Source: Pleomorphomonas koreensis DSM 23070
Lineage (GTDB): Bacteria; Pseudomonadota; Alphaproteobacteria; Rhizobiales; Pleomorphomonadaceae
Direction: 5' to 3'
NCBI RefSeq assembly: GCF_000425185.1
Contig: NZ_AULH01000001.1
Span: 186,001-250,000 of the forward strand
DNA length: 64,000 nt
The notes under the pieces are model-generated. The model saw only the letters and a program-made list of their open reading frames with translations, had not been told where the DNA came from and did not search any database. Of the stretch, positions 17,619 through 26,120 are shown in pieces (the stretch's first letter is position 1; every line of letters begins with the position of its first letter). Made by a program: the position numbers and the translations under genes.

Positions 17619-18026
17619 GAACCGCCGGACGGACGGGATGGCGGCATCCGGTCCATCCCGGATGCGGGCGGACATTGCGGCGGAACGGCGGCAAGGCTTT
17701 GAGGCAAAAAGCTGTTCGGCGGCGCGGACTTATGCCGCTGCCGGGCGGCTCGTCTGCGCCTCACGCAATGCTCTCTGCGGCGCGTTGCAGTTATCGTCGG
17801 CGACAGTTTTTGTTAAAGTCATGAAAAGAAAATATAAATCGCCATAGGCCATGATGGCTCGGGTTTTCCGGCGGTTGGAAGCTCCAATTTCGGTAAGGGG
17901 TGGGCCGCATACCAAATGCCCCTGATCTCGGATATTGGCCGCAAATCCACGAGATTTGGTATGACGGGGGCGCCGCCGCTCGCCGTATCCTCGGTCAATC
18001 CTACGAGAATCGATAGAGTATCGCCG
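17619..18026. other. Intergenic region upstream of ackA
   Basis: About 400 bases without a credible gene. An AT-rich patch near 17815-17850 is a likely promoter zone, and a 10-base perfect inverted repeat (separate entry) lies before ackA. Short reading frames here lack start signals and family resemblance. Confidence 0.6.
17908..17963. promoter_or_regulatory. Inverted repeat CATACCAAAT / ATTTGGTATG upstream of ackA-pta
   Basis: CATACCAAAT at 17908-17917 is matched exactly by its inverse ATTTGGTATG at 17954-17963, about 64 bases before the ackA start. The 46-base centre spacing, over four helical turns, would suit two half-sites bound by a dimer or looping, or two copies of a TTGGTAT-type site. 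The regulator is unknown; no gene for one is adjacent. Confidence 0.4.
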
Positions 18027-19238
18027 ATGCCGACTTCCTCCCCCCTGATCCTGGTCATCAACAGCGGTTCGTCGTCGCTGAAGTTCGCCATCTACCCGGT
18101 CGGCGAGCGCAAGCCCCTGGCCTCCGGCCTTGCCGAGCGGCTCGGCCAGCCCGATGCCTCGATCCGCTTCGACGTCGACGGCGACAAGACGCGCTTTCCG
18201 CTGTCGGTCACCGACCATCAGGGTGCGGTCGACGCGCTGATGGCCTTCCTGAAAGAGCACGGCTGGTTCGAGCGGGTGGCGGCGGTCGGCCACCGCGTCG
18301 TCAACGGCGGCGAGCGCTTCACCGAGAGCTGCATCGTCACCGACGACGCGATGATCGAGGAGATCGGCACCTGCCCCTTCGCGCCGCTGCATAACCCGGC
18401 GCATGCCATCGGCCTGCGCGCTGCCGTGCGCGCCTTCCCGGCGCTGAAGCAGGTGGCCGTGTTCGACACCGCCTTCCACCAGACGATGAAGCCGGAAGCC
18501 TATCTCTACGCCCTGCCGCGCAAGTATTACCGCGACCTCGGCGTCCGCCGCTACGGCGCCCACGGCACCTCGCACCAGTATGTCTCGCACGAGACCGTCC
18601 GCCTGCTCGGCCTCGACCCCGATGACAGCGGCGTCGTCGTCTGCCACCTCGGCAACGGCTCGTCGGCCACCGCCGTCTGGAACGGCAAGTGCGTCGACAC
18701 CTCGATGGGCCTCACCCCGCTCGAGGGCCTCGTCATGGGCACCCGCACCGGCGACGTCGACTACGGCGCGCTGGCCTACATCGCCAAGAAGACCGGCCTC
18801 GACGTCGACGGCCTCGAACGCATGGCCAACCGCGAGAGCGGCCTCCTCGGCCTCTCCGAGCTGTCCAACGACTGCCGCACGCTGACGGAAGCCGCCCAGG
18901 CCGGCAACCACCAGGCCGAGGAGACGCTGGACGTCTTCGTGTTCCGCCTCTGCCGCTACATCGGCGCGCTGACCGCCGCCCTGCCGCGCCTCGACGCCGT
19001 CGCCTTCACCGGCGGCATCGGCGAGAACTCGGCCTATATCCGCGCCAAGACGCTGAAGCGCCTGTCGGCGCTCGGTCTTGACCTCGACGAGGAAGCCAAC
19101 GCCGGCGTGTTCGGCGGCCGCAGCGGCATCGTGTCGCGGTCGCGCAAGCCGGTGGCGATCGTCGTCCCCACCGACGAGGAGCGCGTCATTGCCGAGGACA
19201 CGGCCCGTCTGGCCGGCCTTCTGCCTGTAACCGCCTGA
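18027..19238 (+). CDS. ackA: Acetate kinase
   Basis: Converts acetyl phosphate and ADP to acetate and ATP in the cytosol. 403 residues, the usual length. Family signatures are present: LVINSGSSSLKFAIY near the N-terminus, GHRVVNGG (about 88), FDTAFHQTM (about 147), RYGAHGTSHQYVS (about 175, with the catalytic His), LGNGSSATAVWNGK, MGTRTGDVD and FTGGIGEN (about 330). I start at the ATG at 18027, which places the NSG motif at residue 12; the reading frame is open further upstream but has no signal there. It is followed after 21 bases by pta, so the pair forms an acetate/acetyl-CoA operon. Confidence 0.95.
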   Translation: MPTSSPLILVINSGSSSLKFAIYPVGERKPLASGLAERLGQPDASIRFDVDGDKTRFPLSVTDHQGAVDALMAFLKEHGWFERVAAVGHRVVNGGERFTESCIVTDDAMIEEIGTCPFAPLHNPAHAIGLRAAVRAFPALKQVAVFDTAFHQTMKPEAYLYALPRKYYRDLGVRRYGAHGTSHQYVSHETVRLLGLDPDDSGVVVCHLGNGSSATAVWNGKCVDTSMGLTPLEGLVMGTRTGDVDYGALAYIAKKTGLDVDGLERMANRESGLLGLSELSNDCRTLTEAAQAGNHQAEETLDVFVFRLCRYIGALTAALPRLDAVAFTGGIGENSAYIRAKTLKRLSALGLDLDEEANAGVFGGRSGIVSRSRKPVAIVVPTDEERVIAEDTARLAGLLPVTA

Positions 19239-19259
19239 CCCGCGAAAGGAACGAAGGAC

Positions 19260-21389
19260 ATGACCCCGAAACCGTCCTCCCGCACGTTCTTCCTGGCGCC
19301 CACCTCCAGTCAGCAGGGCATTTCCTCGGTGGCGCTCGGCCTCGTCCGCGCCTTCCAGCGCGAGGGCTACAACGTCGGCTTCGCCAAGCCGGTGGCCGAC
19401 CCCGAGGCCTATCCCGATGGCCTCGACCGTTCGGTGCACTTCGCCCGCACGCTGCTCGGCCTCAACACGCCCGACCCGATCCCGGCCGAGCACGCCGAGG
19501 AGATGATCCGCACCGGCAACCTGTTCACCCTGCTCGAAGAGATCGTCGAGCTGGTCGAGGAGGCGCGCGGCGACCGGTCGATCGTCATCGTCGAGGGGCT
19601 GCTGCCGTCGACCACCCATCCGCTGACCATCGACCTCGACATCGCCATGGGCCGGTCGCTGTCGGCCGAGATCATCCCGGTGGTGCCGGGCCTCGACGCC
19701 ACGGTGAAGTCGATCGTCGGCGACCTCGCCGATGCCCAGCATCGCTTCCTCGCCGAGGGCCGGCCCTTCGCCGGCCTGATCGTCGGCCGCGCCCGCGGCG
19801 GCGACGTCAAGGCCGAGGAATTCGCCAAGGCGCTCGAGGCGGCCAAGATCGGCGTGCCGGTGCTCGCCGTCACCTCCGACGAGCCGGCGCTGAACGCGCC
19901 GCGCCTCGTCGATGTCGCCGCCGATCTCGGCTTCGGCATCCTCAGGCCCGGCGACATCAAGAAGGCCCGCGTCGGCGAGATCGTCATCGGCGCCCGCAGC
20001 CCCGACAAGGTGGTGCTGGCGCTGAAGCCCGGCACGCTGGTGGTCACCCCCGGCGACCGCTCCGACCTGATCATCACCACCACGCTCGCCCGCGCCTCGG
20101 GCATGCCGATCGCCGGCCTGCTGCTCACCTGCGACGAGCCGATGGCGCCGTCGATCGCCGAGTTCCTGGAGCCGCGCTTCGGCGATCTGCCGGTGCTGAC
20201 CACCGAACTCCAGACCTACGACGTTGCCGTGCGTCTCAACTCGATGGACCGCCGCGTCCGCCACGAGGACTCCGAGCGCATGGAGAAGCTGGTCGAGCAC
20301 GCCGCCGACCACATCAACCTCGCGCCGCTGGCCCCGGCGACGCCGCGCGCCAACAGCGGGCTGATGACGCCACCGATGTTCCGCCATCGCATGATCCAGG
20401 AGGCGCGCGCCGCCAACCGCCGCATCGTGCTGCCGGAAGGCGACGAGCCGCGCACCATCAAGGCCGCCGTCATCTGCACGCAGAAGCGCATCGCCCGCTG
20501 CGTGCTGATTGGCGACCCCAAGGCAATCCGGGGCGTCGCCACCACCCACGGCATCGAGCTGCCGCCGGAGCTGGAGATCCTCGATCCGGCCAGCGTGCGG
20601 TCGAGCTACGTCGGGCCGATGGTCGAACTCAGGAAGTCCAAGGGCCTGACGCCGCCGCAGGCCGAGGCGCAACTCGAGGACAACGTGGTGCTGGCCACCA
20701 TGATGCTGGCCTTGGGTCACGTCGACGGTCTGGTCTCCGGCGCCGTCCACACCACCGCCTCGACGGTGCGGCCGGCCTTGCAGCTGATCAAGACCGCCCC
20801 CGGCAACTCCATCGTGTCGAGCGTGTTCTTCATGCTGATGCCCGATCAGGTGCTGGTCTACGGCGACTGCGCCATCAACCCGGACCCGACGGCCACCGAG
20901 CTGGCGGAGATCGCCTGCCAGTCGGCCGAGAGCGCCCGCTCCTTCGGCATCGATCCGCGTGTCGCCATGATCTCCTACTCGACCGGCACCTCCGGTTCGG
21001 GCAGCGACGTCGACAAGGTGCGCGAGGCGACGCTGATGGTGATGGAGCGCCGCCCCGACCTCTTGGTCGACGGCCCGATCCAGTATGACGCGGCATCGGT
21101 GGAGAGCGTCGGCCAGCAGAAGGCGCCGGGCTCGCCGGTGGCCGGCCATGCCAACGTCTTCGTGTTCCCCGACCTCAATACCGGCAACACCACCTACAAG
21201 GCGGTGCAGCGCTCGGCCAACGTGGTGTCGGTCGGCCCGATGCTGCAGGGCCTGCGCAAGCCTGTCAACGACCTGTCGCGCGGCGCCCTGGTCGACGACA
21301 TCGTCTACACCATCGCTCTGACCGCCATCCAGGTCGGTCAGAGCGAGCAGCCCCGCAGCGAGCAGCCGGTCAGCGCCGCCGCCGAGTGA
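19260..21389 (+). CDS. pta: Phosphate acetyltransferase, long form with N-terminal P-loop-like and DRTGG domains
   Basis: Interconverts acetyl-CoA and acetyl phosphate, the step before AckA. 709 residues, as in the long Pta class: an N-terminal AAA_26/dethiobiotin-synthetase-like domain (about 8-215), a DRTGG regulatory domain (about 220-330) and the C-terminal catalytic PTA_PTB domain (about 380-700; VLPEGDEPRTIKAA, SYSTGTSGSGSDVDKV, NTTYKAVQRSANV). A good AAGGA site precedes the ATG. It ends 34 bases before a strong hairpin terminator that closes the ackA-pta operon. Confidence 0.95.
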   Translation: MTPKPSSRTFFLAPTSSQQGISSVALGLVRAFQREGYNVGFAKPVADPEAYPDGLDRSVHFARTLLGLNTPDPIPAEHAEEMIRTGNLFTLLEEIVELVEEARGDRSIVIVEGLLPSTTHPLTIDLDIAMGRSLSAEIIPVVPGLDATVKSIVGDLADAQHRFLAEGRPFAGLIVGRARGGDVKAEEFAKALEAAKIGVPVLAVTSDEPALNAPRLVDVAADLGFGILRPGDIKKARVGEIVIGARSPDKVVLALKPGTLVVTPGDRSDLIITTTLARASGMPIAGLLLTCDEPMAPSIAEFLEPRFGDLPVLTTELQTYDVAVRLNSMDRRVRHEDSERMEKLVEHAADHINLAPLAPATPRANSGLMTPPMFRHRMIQEARAANRRIVLPEGDEPRTIKAAVICTQKRIARCVLIGDPKAIRGVATTHGIELPPELEILDPASVRSSYVGPMVELRKSKGLTPPQAEAQLEDNVVLATMMLALGHVDGLVSGAVHTTASTVRPALQLIKTAPGNSIVSSVFFMLMPDQVLVYGDCAINPDPTATELAEIACQSAESARSFGIDPRVAMISYSTGTSGSGSDVDKVREATLMVMERRPDLLVDGPIQYDAASVESVGQQKAPGSPVAGHANVFVFPDLNTGNTTYKAVQRSANVVSVGPMLQGLRKPVNDLSRGALVDDIVYTIALTAIQVGQSEQPRSEQPVSAAAE

Positions 21390-21422
21390 GGCGGTTCGCC
21401 ATATCGGTGAGGACGTGAAAAG

Positions 21423-21457
21423 CCGGCGGCGCCCTGAGGGTGCCGCCGGTTTTATTT
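21423..21457 (+). terminator. Rho-independent terminator of ackA-pta
   Basis: A hairpin with arms CCGGCGGCGCCC and GGGTGCCGCCGG (one G-T pair, three-base loop) is followed by TTTTATTTG, 34 bases after the pta stop. Confidence 0.85.
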
Positions 21458-21480
21458 GCCGGGATGTCAGGATAGATTAG

Positions 21481-21526
21481 CCGGAAAAATAGATGAGGCC
21501 GCCGGATGCGAAGTTCCGGCGGCCTC
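21481..21526 (-). terminator. Rho-independent terminator of the thuAB-like operon
   Basis: Perfect 12-base arms (21495-21506 and 21515-21526, GAGGCCGCCGGA) around an 8-base loop. On the minus strand the hairpin is followed by ATCTATTTTT, so it ends transcription of the oxidoreductase gene. It faces the ackA-pta terminator. Confidence 0.8.
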
Positions 21527-21544
21527 AAGCCTTGCCCCTTGGGT

Positions 21545-22597
21545 TCAGCCGGCAACAACCAGCTCCGACCTGAGCTTCTCGGTCTCGAACGAGGCGTCGA
21601 GAATGCGCTGGAGGTCGGCGGCGCGGCGGAAGCTCGGCTCCATGGTGCGGCCGGCCCGGACGGCGTCGACGAAGCGCTTGTAGTTCATCGGCACCGGCTT
21701 GGCGGTGACCGGCCGCCAGGTCTGGCTGTTGATGTCCTTGACGCCCTTGCAGACGCGCAGCCAGGTGCCGTCGGAACCGTTCTGGATTTCGAGGCCGCCC
21801 TTGTCGCCGAACACCCGGACGCGCAGCGTGTTGGCGTAGCCGGTGGCGAAGCGCGAGGCGTGGATGACGCCGATGGCGCCGTTCTCGAATTCCAGCGTGC
21901 CGGCGAAGCTGTCGTTGGCGTCGAGCGTGTATTCGCCGATCTTGTCGTCCGGCGCCTTGTGGAAGGTCTTCAGGCGGCCGAACAGCCGCGTCACGTCGGT
22001 GCCGGCGCCGAAGGAGGCGAAGTCGAGGATGTGGATGCCGACGTCGCCGATGACGCCCTTGGAGCCGTGGTTCTCGGAGAGGCGCCACAGCCAGCGGCTT
22101 TCGGTCTTCCAGTCGCCCCAGTGGGTGCCGGTCAGCCAGCTCTGGAGATAGCTCGCCTCGACGTGCTTGACGTCGCCGATGACGCCCGAGGTGACCATCT
22201 CGTGCATCTTGTAGATTTCGGGCACGTTGCGGTAGCTGAGGTTGACCATGCCGACGAGGCCGGCCTTCTCGGCCGCCTCGGTCATCTCCAGGGCATGGAG
22301 ATAGTTGGTGGCCAGCGGCTTCTCGCAGAGCACGTGCTTGCCGGCGGTGATCAGCGCCATGGTGGTCGGATAGTGGGCGAGGTCGGTGGTGACGTTGGCC
22401 GCCGAATCGAACTTGCCCCAGGCGATGGCGTCCTCGACGGTGGTGAACGTGCGGGGAATGCCGAAGTCCTTGGCGAAGGCGGTGGCCAGTTCCGGGAAGA
22501 CATCGACGCAGCCGACGATCTTCACGCCGCGGATCTGGGCGAAATGCTTGGCATGGTGGCGGGCCATGCTGCCGGTACCGACGATGATGAGGCGCAT
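21545..22597 (-). CDS. thuB: Gfo/Idh/MocA-family oxidoreductase, ThuB-like
   Basis: NAD(P)-dependent sugar dehydrogenase of 350 residues. N-terminal Rossmann fold with IVGTGSMARHHAKHF, then the family CEKPLATN motif (Lys about 94) and a C-terminal GFO_IDH_MocA domain with DVGIHILDFASF holding the catalytic Asp/His pair. Length and pairing with a ThuA-domain gene match ThuB of rhizobia, which acts on trehalose and related disaccharides by 3-keto formation. No sugar transporter genes lie nearby, so the real substrate is uncertain. It follows thuA by about 75 bases and is the last gene of the operon. Confidence 0.8.
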   Translation of the reverse strand: MRLIIVGTGSMARHHAKHFAQIRGVKIVGCVDVFPELATAFAKDFGIPRTFTTVEDAIAWGKFDSAANVTTDLAHYPTTMALITAGKHVLCEKPLATNYLHALEMTEAAEKAGLVGMVNLSYRNVPEIYKMHEMVTSGVIGDVKHVEASYLQSWLTGTHWGDWKTESRWLWRLSENHGSKGVIGDVGIHILDFASFGAGTDVTRLFGRLKTFHKAPDDKIGEYTLDANDSFAGTLEFENGAIGVIHASRFATGYANTLRVRVFGDKGGLEIQNGSDGTWLRVCKGVKDINSQTWRPVTAKPVPMNYKRFVDAVRAGRTMEPSFRRAADLQRILDASFETEKLRSELVVAG

Positions 22598-22672
22598 GTT
22601 GGTAGGAGTCCGTTGGGCAGGGGAGATGGAAAAGCGGCCGGCGGGGAGGGTCGCCGGCCGCGTGGGAAGCGC

Positions 22673-23458
22673 TCAGCGGAGGCCGGGCGCGCCCTTGGCG
22701 TGGATGGTCAGGCCGCGTTCCTTGATCGGCTCCAGCGCCTTGTCGACCGGCACGTTGGGCGCCTCGGTGACCGCCGTCCAGGCCGGGGCCGGGTTGTAGG
22801 CCCATTTGACGGCGTTGCGCAGCACGGTCAGCACGTTGTCGTCGTGATAGGTCGGATAGGCCTCGTGGCCGGGGCGGAAGTAGAAGATCTTGCCGGCGCC
22901 GCGCTTGTAGCAGAGGCCGGAGCGGAACACCTCGCCGCCCTGGAACCAGGAGACGAACACGGTTTCGTCCGGCTCGGGCACGGTGAAGGGCTCGCCGTAC
23001 ATCTCTTCCATGTCGAGTTCGATCTTCTCCGGCAGGCCCCAGGCGATCGGATGGTTGCGGTTGATCACCCACAGGCGCTCGCGCTCGCCGGCCTCGCGCC
23101 ACTTCAGCGCGCAGGGCGTGCCCATCAGCCGCTTGAAGATCTTCGAGAAGTGGCCCGAATGCAGGACGAGGAGGCCCATGCCCTCCCAGACGCGCTTGGC
23201 GACCCGCTCGACGATCTCGTCCTTCACCTCGCCGTGGGCGGCGTGGCCCCACCAGACCAGCACGTCGGTGGCGGCGAGCTTTTCGACCGTCAGGCCGTGC
23301 TCGGGCATCTGCAGCGTCACCCAGCCCGCCTCGATGGCCGGGTCGGCGTTGAGCGCGTCGGCGATCGTCGCGTGCATGCCGTTGGGGTAGAGGTCGCGCA
23401 CGACCTGGCTGGTCTGTTCGTGGACGTTCTCGCCGAAGACGGTGGCGCGGATAGTCAT
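22673..23458 (-). CDS. thuA: ThuA-domain protein
   Basis: Class-I glutamine-amidotransferase-like fold protein of 261 residues, the usual size for ThuA of rhizobia. Visible motifs are [10 protein letters not shown]-like start, [12 protein letters not shown] (about 67-78), [13 protein letters not shown] (about 96-108) and [15 protein letters not shown] (about 192-206). ThuA works with ThuB in catabolism of trehalose and similar disaccharides; recent work on the family suggests hydrolysis of 3-keto-glycosides, which I infer rather than see. First gene of the pair, with two LacI-type palindromes in its upstream region. Confidence 0.82.
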   Translation of the reverse strand: MTIRATVFGENVHEQTSQVVRDLYPNGMHATIADALNADPAIEAGWVTLQMPEHGLTVEKLAATDVLVWWGHAAHGEVKDEIVERVAKRVWEGMGLLVLHSGHFSKIFKRLMGTPCALKWREAGERERLWVINRNHPIAWGLPEKIELDMEEMYGEPFTVPEPDETVFVSWFQGGEVFRSGLCYKRGAGKIFYFRPGHEAYPTYHDDNVLTVLRNAVKWAYNPAPAWTAVTEAPNVPVDKALEPIKERGLTIHAKGAPGLR

Positions 23459-23591
23459 GAGTGTCCTCCCGGGGATGAGCGGTCCGGCGCAGCTTCTCGG
23501 AACGGGCGCCGGGCTCGCGGCAAGGCCGGCCCCGTCGACCTATCCTCGACGACAGCGGGGCGAAGCGCGGCAGCTTGCTTCGCGGCTATTC

Positions 23592-23601
23592 AAAGCGCTT
23601 T
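23592..23601. promoter_or_regulatory. LacI-type operator AAAGCGCTTT, proximal copy
   Basis: A perfect 10-base palindrome with the central CG typical of LacI-family operators, 134 bases upstream of the thuA start. Flanks (TTCAAAGCGCTTTCAA) extend the symmetry partly. Confidence 0.65.
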
Positions 23602-23690
23602 CAATGCCGCTTGTCAAGAGTCGATATCTCCCACATGCCATCCGTGCAACTGCTTGTTTTGTCCGTCATATTTCGGATGCCACGGAAATA

Positions 23691-23700
23691 AAAGCGCTTT
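23691..23700. promoter_or_regulatory. LacI-type operator AAAGCGCTTT, distal copy
   Basis: The same 10-base palindrome as at 23592, with centres 99 bases apart. Paired identical operators suggest repression by a DNA loop. No LacI-family gene is within the window. Confidence 0.6.
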
Positions 23701-24000
23701 GGATGAATCGAAACAAAAAGCCGAGGTTTTTTCGGCCGGGACGCGCATTTCGCAGAGGAGCGGATTTGACGCCCGAATCGGGGCGGATCTCGGGCAAGAC
23801 GGGGGTCGCGGCAGACAAAAGCGCATCCGCAGCCAACAGACGGCGGCGGCAACATAATATTTCGGGCGGACGCCGCGGCGCCCGCCCGTATCGATAGATC
23901 AAATCGCGGGGATGCCGACGCATCCGCTCATCAAGGCCGTTGCCGGCTTCTCATGGGCATCAGCGACATGAGAAACCGGTAAGCGGAGTGGCGCCCGGCA

Positions 24001-25857
24001 TCAGTGCTCGATCTGGCTGACGTCGCGCACGGCGCCCTTGGCCGCCGAGGTGGTCATGGCGGCATAAGCCCTGAGCGCCGCCGACACCTTGCGCGGCCGC
24101 GGATTGGCCGGCTTCCAGGCCGCCTTGCCCTTGGCCTCCATGGCGGCTCTGCGGGCGGCGAGCGTCTCGTCGGAGACCAGCAGATCGATGGTGCGCTTCG
24201 GGATATCGATGCGGATGCGGTCGCCGGCCTCGACGAGGCCGATGGCGCCGCCTTCGGCGGCTTCCGGCGAGGCATGGCCGATGGAAAGGCCCGAGGTGCC
24301 GCCCGAGAAGCGGCCGTCGGTGAGCAGCGCGCAGGACTTGCCGAGCCCCTTCGACTTCAGGTAGCTGGTCGGGTAGAGCATCTCCTGCATGCCCGGTCCG
24401 CCCTTCGGCCCCTCGTAGCGGATCACCACCACGTCGCCGGCCTTGACGTCGCCGCTGAGGATGCCCTTCACCGCCCCTTCCTGGCTCTCGTAGATCTTCA
24501 CCGGTCCCTCGAACACCAGGATCGACTCGTCGACGCCGGCCGTCTTCACGATGCAGCCGTCGAGCGCGATGTTGCCGTAGAGCACGGCGAGGCCGCCGTC
24601 CCTGGAATAGGCGTGGTCGAGCGAGCGGATGACGCCCGCCTTGCGGTCGAGATCGAGCGCCTCCCAGCGGCGCGCCTGGCTGAAGGCCTCGATCGACGGC
24701 ACGCCGCCCGGCGCCGCCGAATAGAAGGTGCGGACCTCCTCGGAATTCGATTGCACGATGTCCCACTCGCCGATCGCCGCCTTCAGCGTCGGCGCGTGCA
24801 CGGTGGGCAGGTCGGTGTTGAGGAGGCCGGCCCGATCGAGTTCGCCCAGGAGGCCGAAGATGCCGCCGGCCCGGTGAACGTCCTCCATGTGGATGTCAGC
24901 GACGGCCGGCGCCACCTTGCTGAGGCAGGGCACGCGGCGCGACAGGCGGTCGATGTCGGCCATGGTAAAGTCGACGCCGGCTTCCTGCGCGGCGGCCAGC
25001 AGATGCAGCACCGTGTTGGTCGAGCCGCCCATGGAGATGTCGAGCGTCATGGCGTTCTCGAACGCCTTGAACGAGGCGATGGAACGCGGCAGCACGCTTT
25101 CGTCCTCGCCCTCGTAATAGCGCTTGCAGAGGTCGACGATCAGCCGGCCGGCCTTCTGGAACAGCGTCTTGCGGTCGGCATGCGTCGCCAGCATCGAGCC
25201 GTTGCCGGGCAGGCTGAGGCCGAGCGCCTCGGTCAGGCAGTTCATCGAGTTGGCGGTGAACATGCCCGAGCAGGAGCCGCAGGTGGGGCAGGCCGAGCGC
25301 TCGTAGGAGCGGACGTCAGCGTCCGACACCTTGTCGTCGGCGGCCGCCACCATGGCATCGATCAGGTCGACCGACTTGGTGACGCCCGAGGCGAGCAGCA
25401 CCTTGCCGGCCTCCATCGGCCCGCCGGATACGAAGACGGCGGGCACGTTGAGGCGCAGCGCCGCCATCAGCATGCCGGGCGTGATCTTGTCGCAGTTGGA
25501 GATGCAGACCATGGCGTCGGCGCAGTGGGCGTTGACCATGTATTCGACGCTGTCGGCGATCAGGTCGCGCGACGGCAGCGAATAGAGCATGCCGTCGTGA
25601 CCCATGGCGATGCCGTCATCGACGGCGATGGTATTGAATTCCTTGGCCAGGCCGCCGGCCGCCTCGATCTCGCGGGCAACCAGCTGGCCGATGTCCTTGA
25701 GGTGGACATGGCCGGGCACGAACTGGGTGAAGGAGTTGACCACGGCGATGATCGGCTTGCCGAAATCGCTTTCCTTGACGCCGGTGGCGCGCCACAGGCC
25801 GCGGGCACCGGCCATGTTGCGGCCGTGGGTGGAGGTGCGGGAACGATAGGCGGGCAT
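24001..25857 (-). CDS. ilvD: Dihydroxy-acid dehydratase
   Basis: Fe-S enzyme of valine, isoleucine and pantothenate synthesis that dehydrates 2,3-dihydroxy acids. 618 residues against about 616 in E. coli. The ATG at 25857 yields the classical [20 protein letters not shown] start; an upstream TTG-type extension is unlikely. Cluster cysteines lie in [11 protein letters not shown] (Cys122) and [11 protein letters not shown] (Cys196), with GHDGM and [10 protein letters not shown] motifs also present. Single gene, no other ilv gene in the window. Its leader region carries strong dyads but no clear leader peptide. Confidence 0.96.
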   Translation of the reverse strand: MPAYRSRTSTHGRNMAGARGLWRATGVKESDFGKPIIAVVNSFTQFVPGHVHLKDIGQLVAREIEAAGGLAKEFNTIAVDDGIAMGHDGMLYSLPSRDLIADSVEYMVNAHCADAMVCISNCDKITPGMLMAALRLNVPAVFVSGGPMEAGKVLLASGVTKSVDLIDAMVAAADDKVSDADVRSYERSACPTCGSCSGMFTANSMNCLTEALGLSLPGNGSMLATHADRKTLFQKAGRLIVDLCKRYYEGEDESVLPRSIASFKAFENAMTLDISMGGSTNTVLHLLAAAQEAGVDFTMADIDRLSRRVPCLSKVAPAVADIHMEDVHRAGGIFGLLGELDRAGLLNTDLPTVHAPTLKAAIGEWDIVQSNSEEVRTFYSAAPGGVPSIEAFSQARRWEALDLDRKAGVIRSLDHAYSRDGGLAVLYGNIALDGCIVKTAGVDESILVFEGPVKIYESQEGAVKGILSGDVKAGDVVVIRYEGPKGGPGMQEMLYPTSYLKSKGLGKSCALLTDGRFSGGTSGLSIGHASPEAAEGGAIGLVEAGDRIRIDIPKRTIDLLVSDETLAARRAAMEAKGKAAWKPANPRPRKVSAALRAYAAMTTSAAKGAVRDVSQIEH

Positions 25858-25987
25858 GGGTTCGATCCATCCAGGTGATATGCGTATTACCTGACGGATG
25901 GGACCGTTTTGCCGAAAAAGCAAGGGCGGCGGCGGCGCAAAGCGTTCGCTGCCCGGCGTTGCAGGCCGGGCTATCGCCCGGACCCAT

Positions 25988-26014
25988 CCGGAGGTTCCAC
26001 CTCCGGACCTCCGG
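25988..26014. repeat. CCGGAGGT dyad and repeat in the ilvD upstream region
   Basis: CCGGAGGT is followed by ACCTCCGG twice in succession, then TTTTCTT on the plus strand. It can form two alternative hairpins. On the plus strand it has a terminator look, but no plus-strand gene precedes it, so its role is open. Confidence 0.4.
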
Positions 26015-26039
26015 TTTTCTTGTCAATAAGCTGGTGGGT

Positions 26040-26084
26040 GCGGGAGGCTGCGCCTCCCGCGCGGGGATCGGGGCGGCAGCCCCG
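26040..26084 (-). terminator. Tandem hairpins downstream of the chemoreceptor gene
   Basis: Two perfect stems, GCGGGAGGC/GCCTCCCGC (26040-26060) and CGGGGC/GCCCCG (26069-26084), begin 37 bases after the chemoreceptor stop on the minus strand. No U-run follows, so termination is only a guess. Confidence 0.4.
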
Positions 26085-26120
26085 AATTCCGGCGACGTGG
26101 TGAAACATCCCCAAGCCGCG

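Larger units (their letters stand above)
23459..24000. other. Promoter region between thuA and ilvD
   Basis: About 540 bases with no supportable gene. The middle part (23580-23720) is relatively AT-rich and holds two LacI-type palindromes. Several short reading frames cross it on both strands but show no ribosome site or recognisable domain. Confidence 0.6.

Noticed and set aside
17730-21149. A 1139-codon minus-strand open frame opposite ackA-pta
   Set aside because: Shadow of ackA and pta, which have complete family motifs on the other strand.
25988-26018. Plus-strand terminator before ilvD
   Set aside because: The CCGGAGGT dyad with TTTTCTT looks like a terminator, but no plus-strand gene ends there, so I list it only as a repeat.
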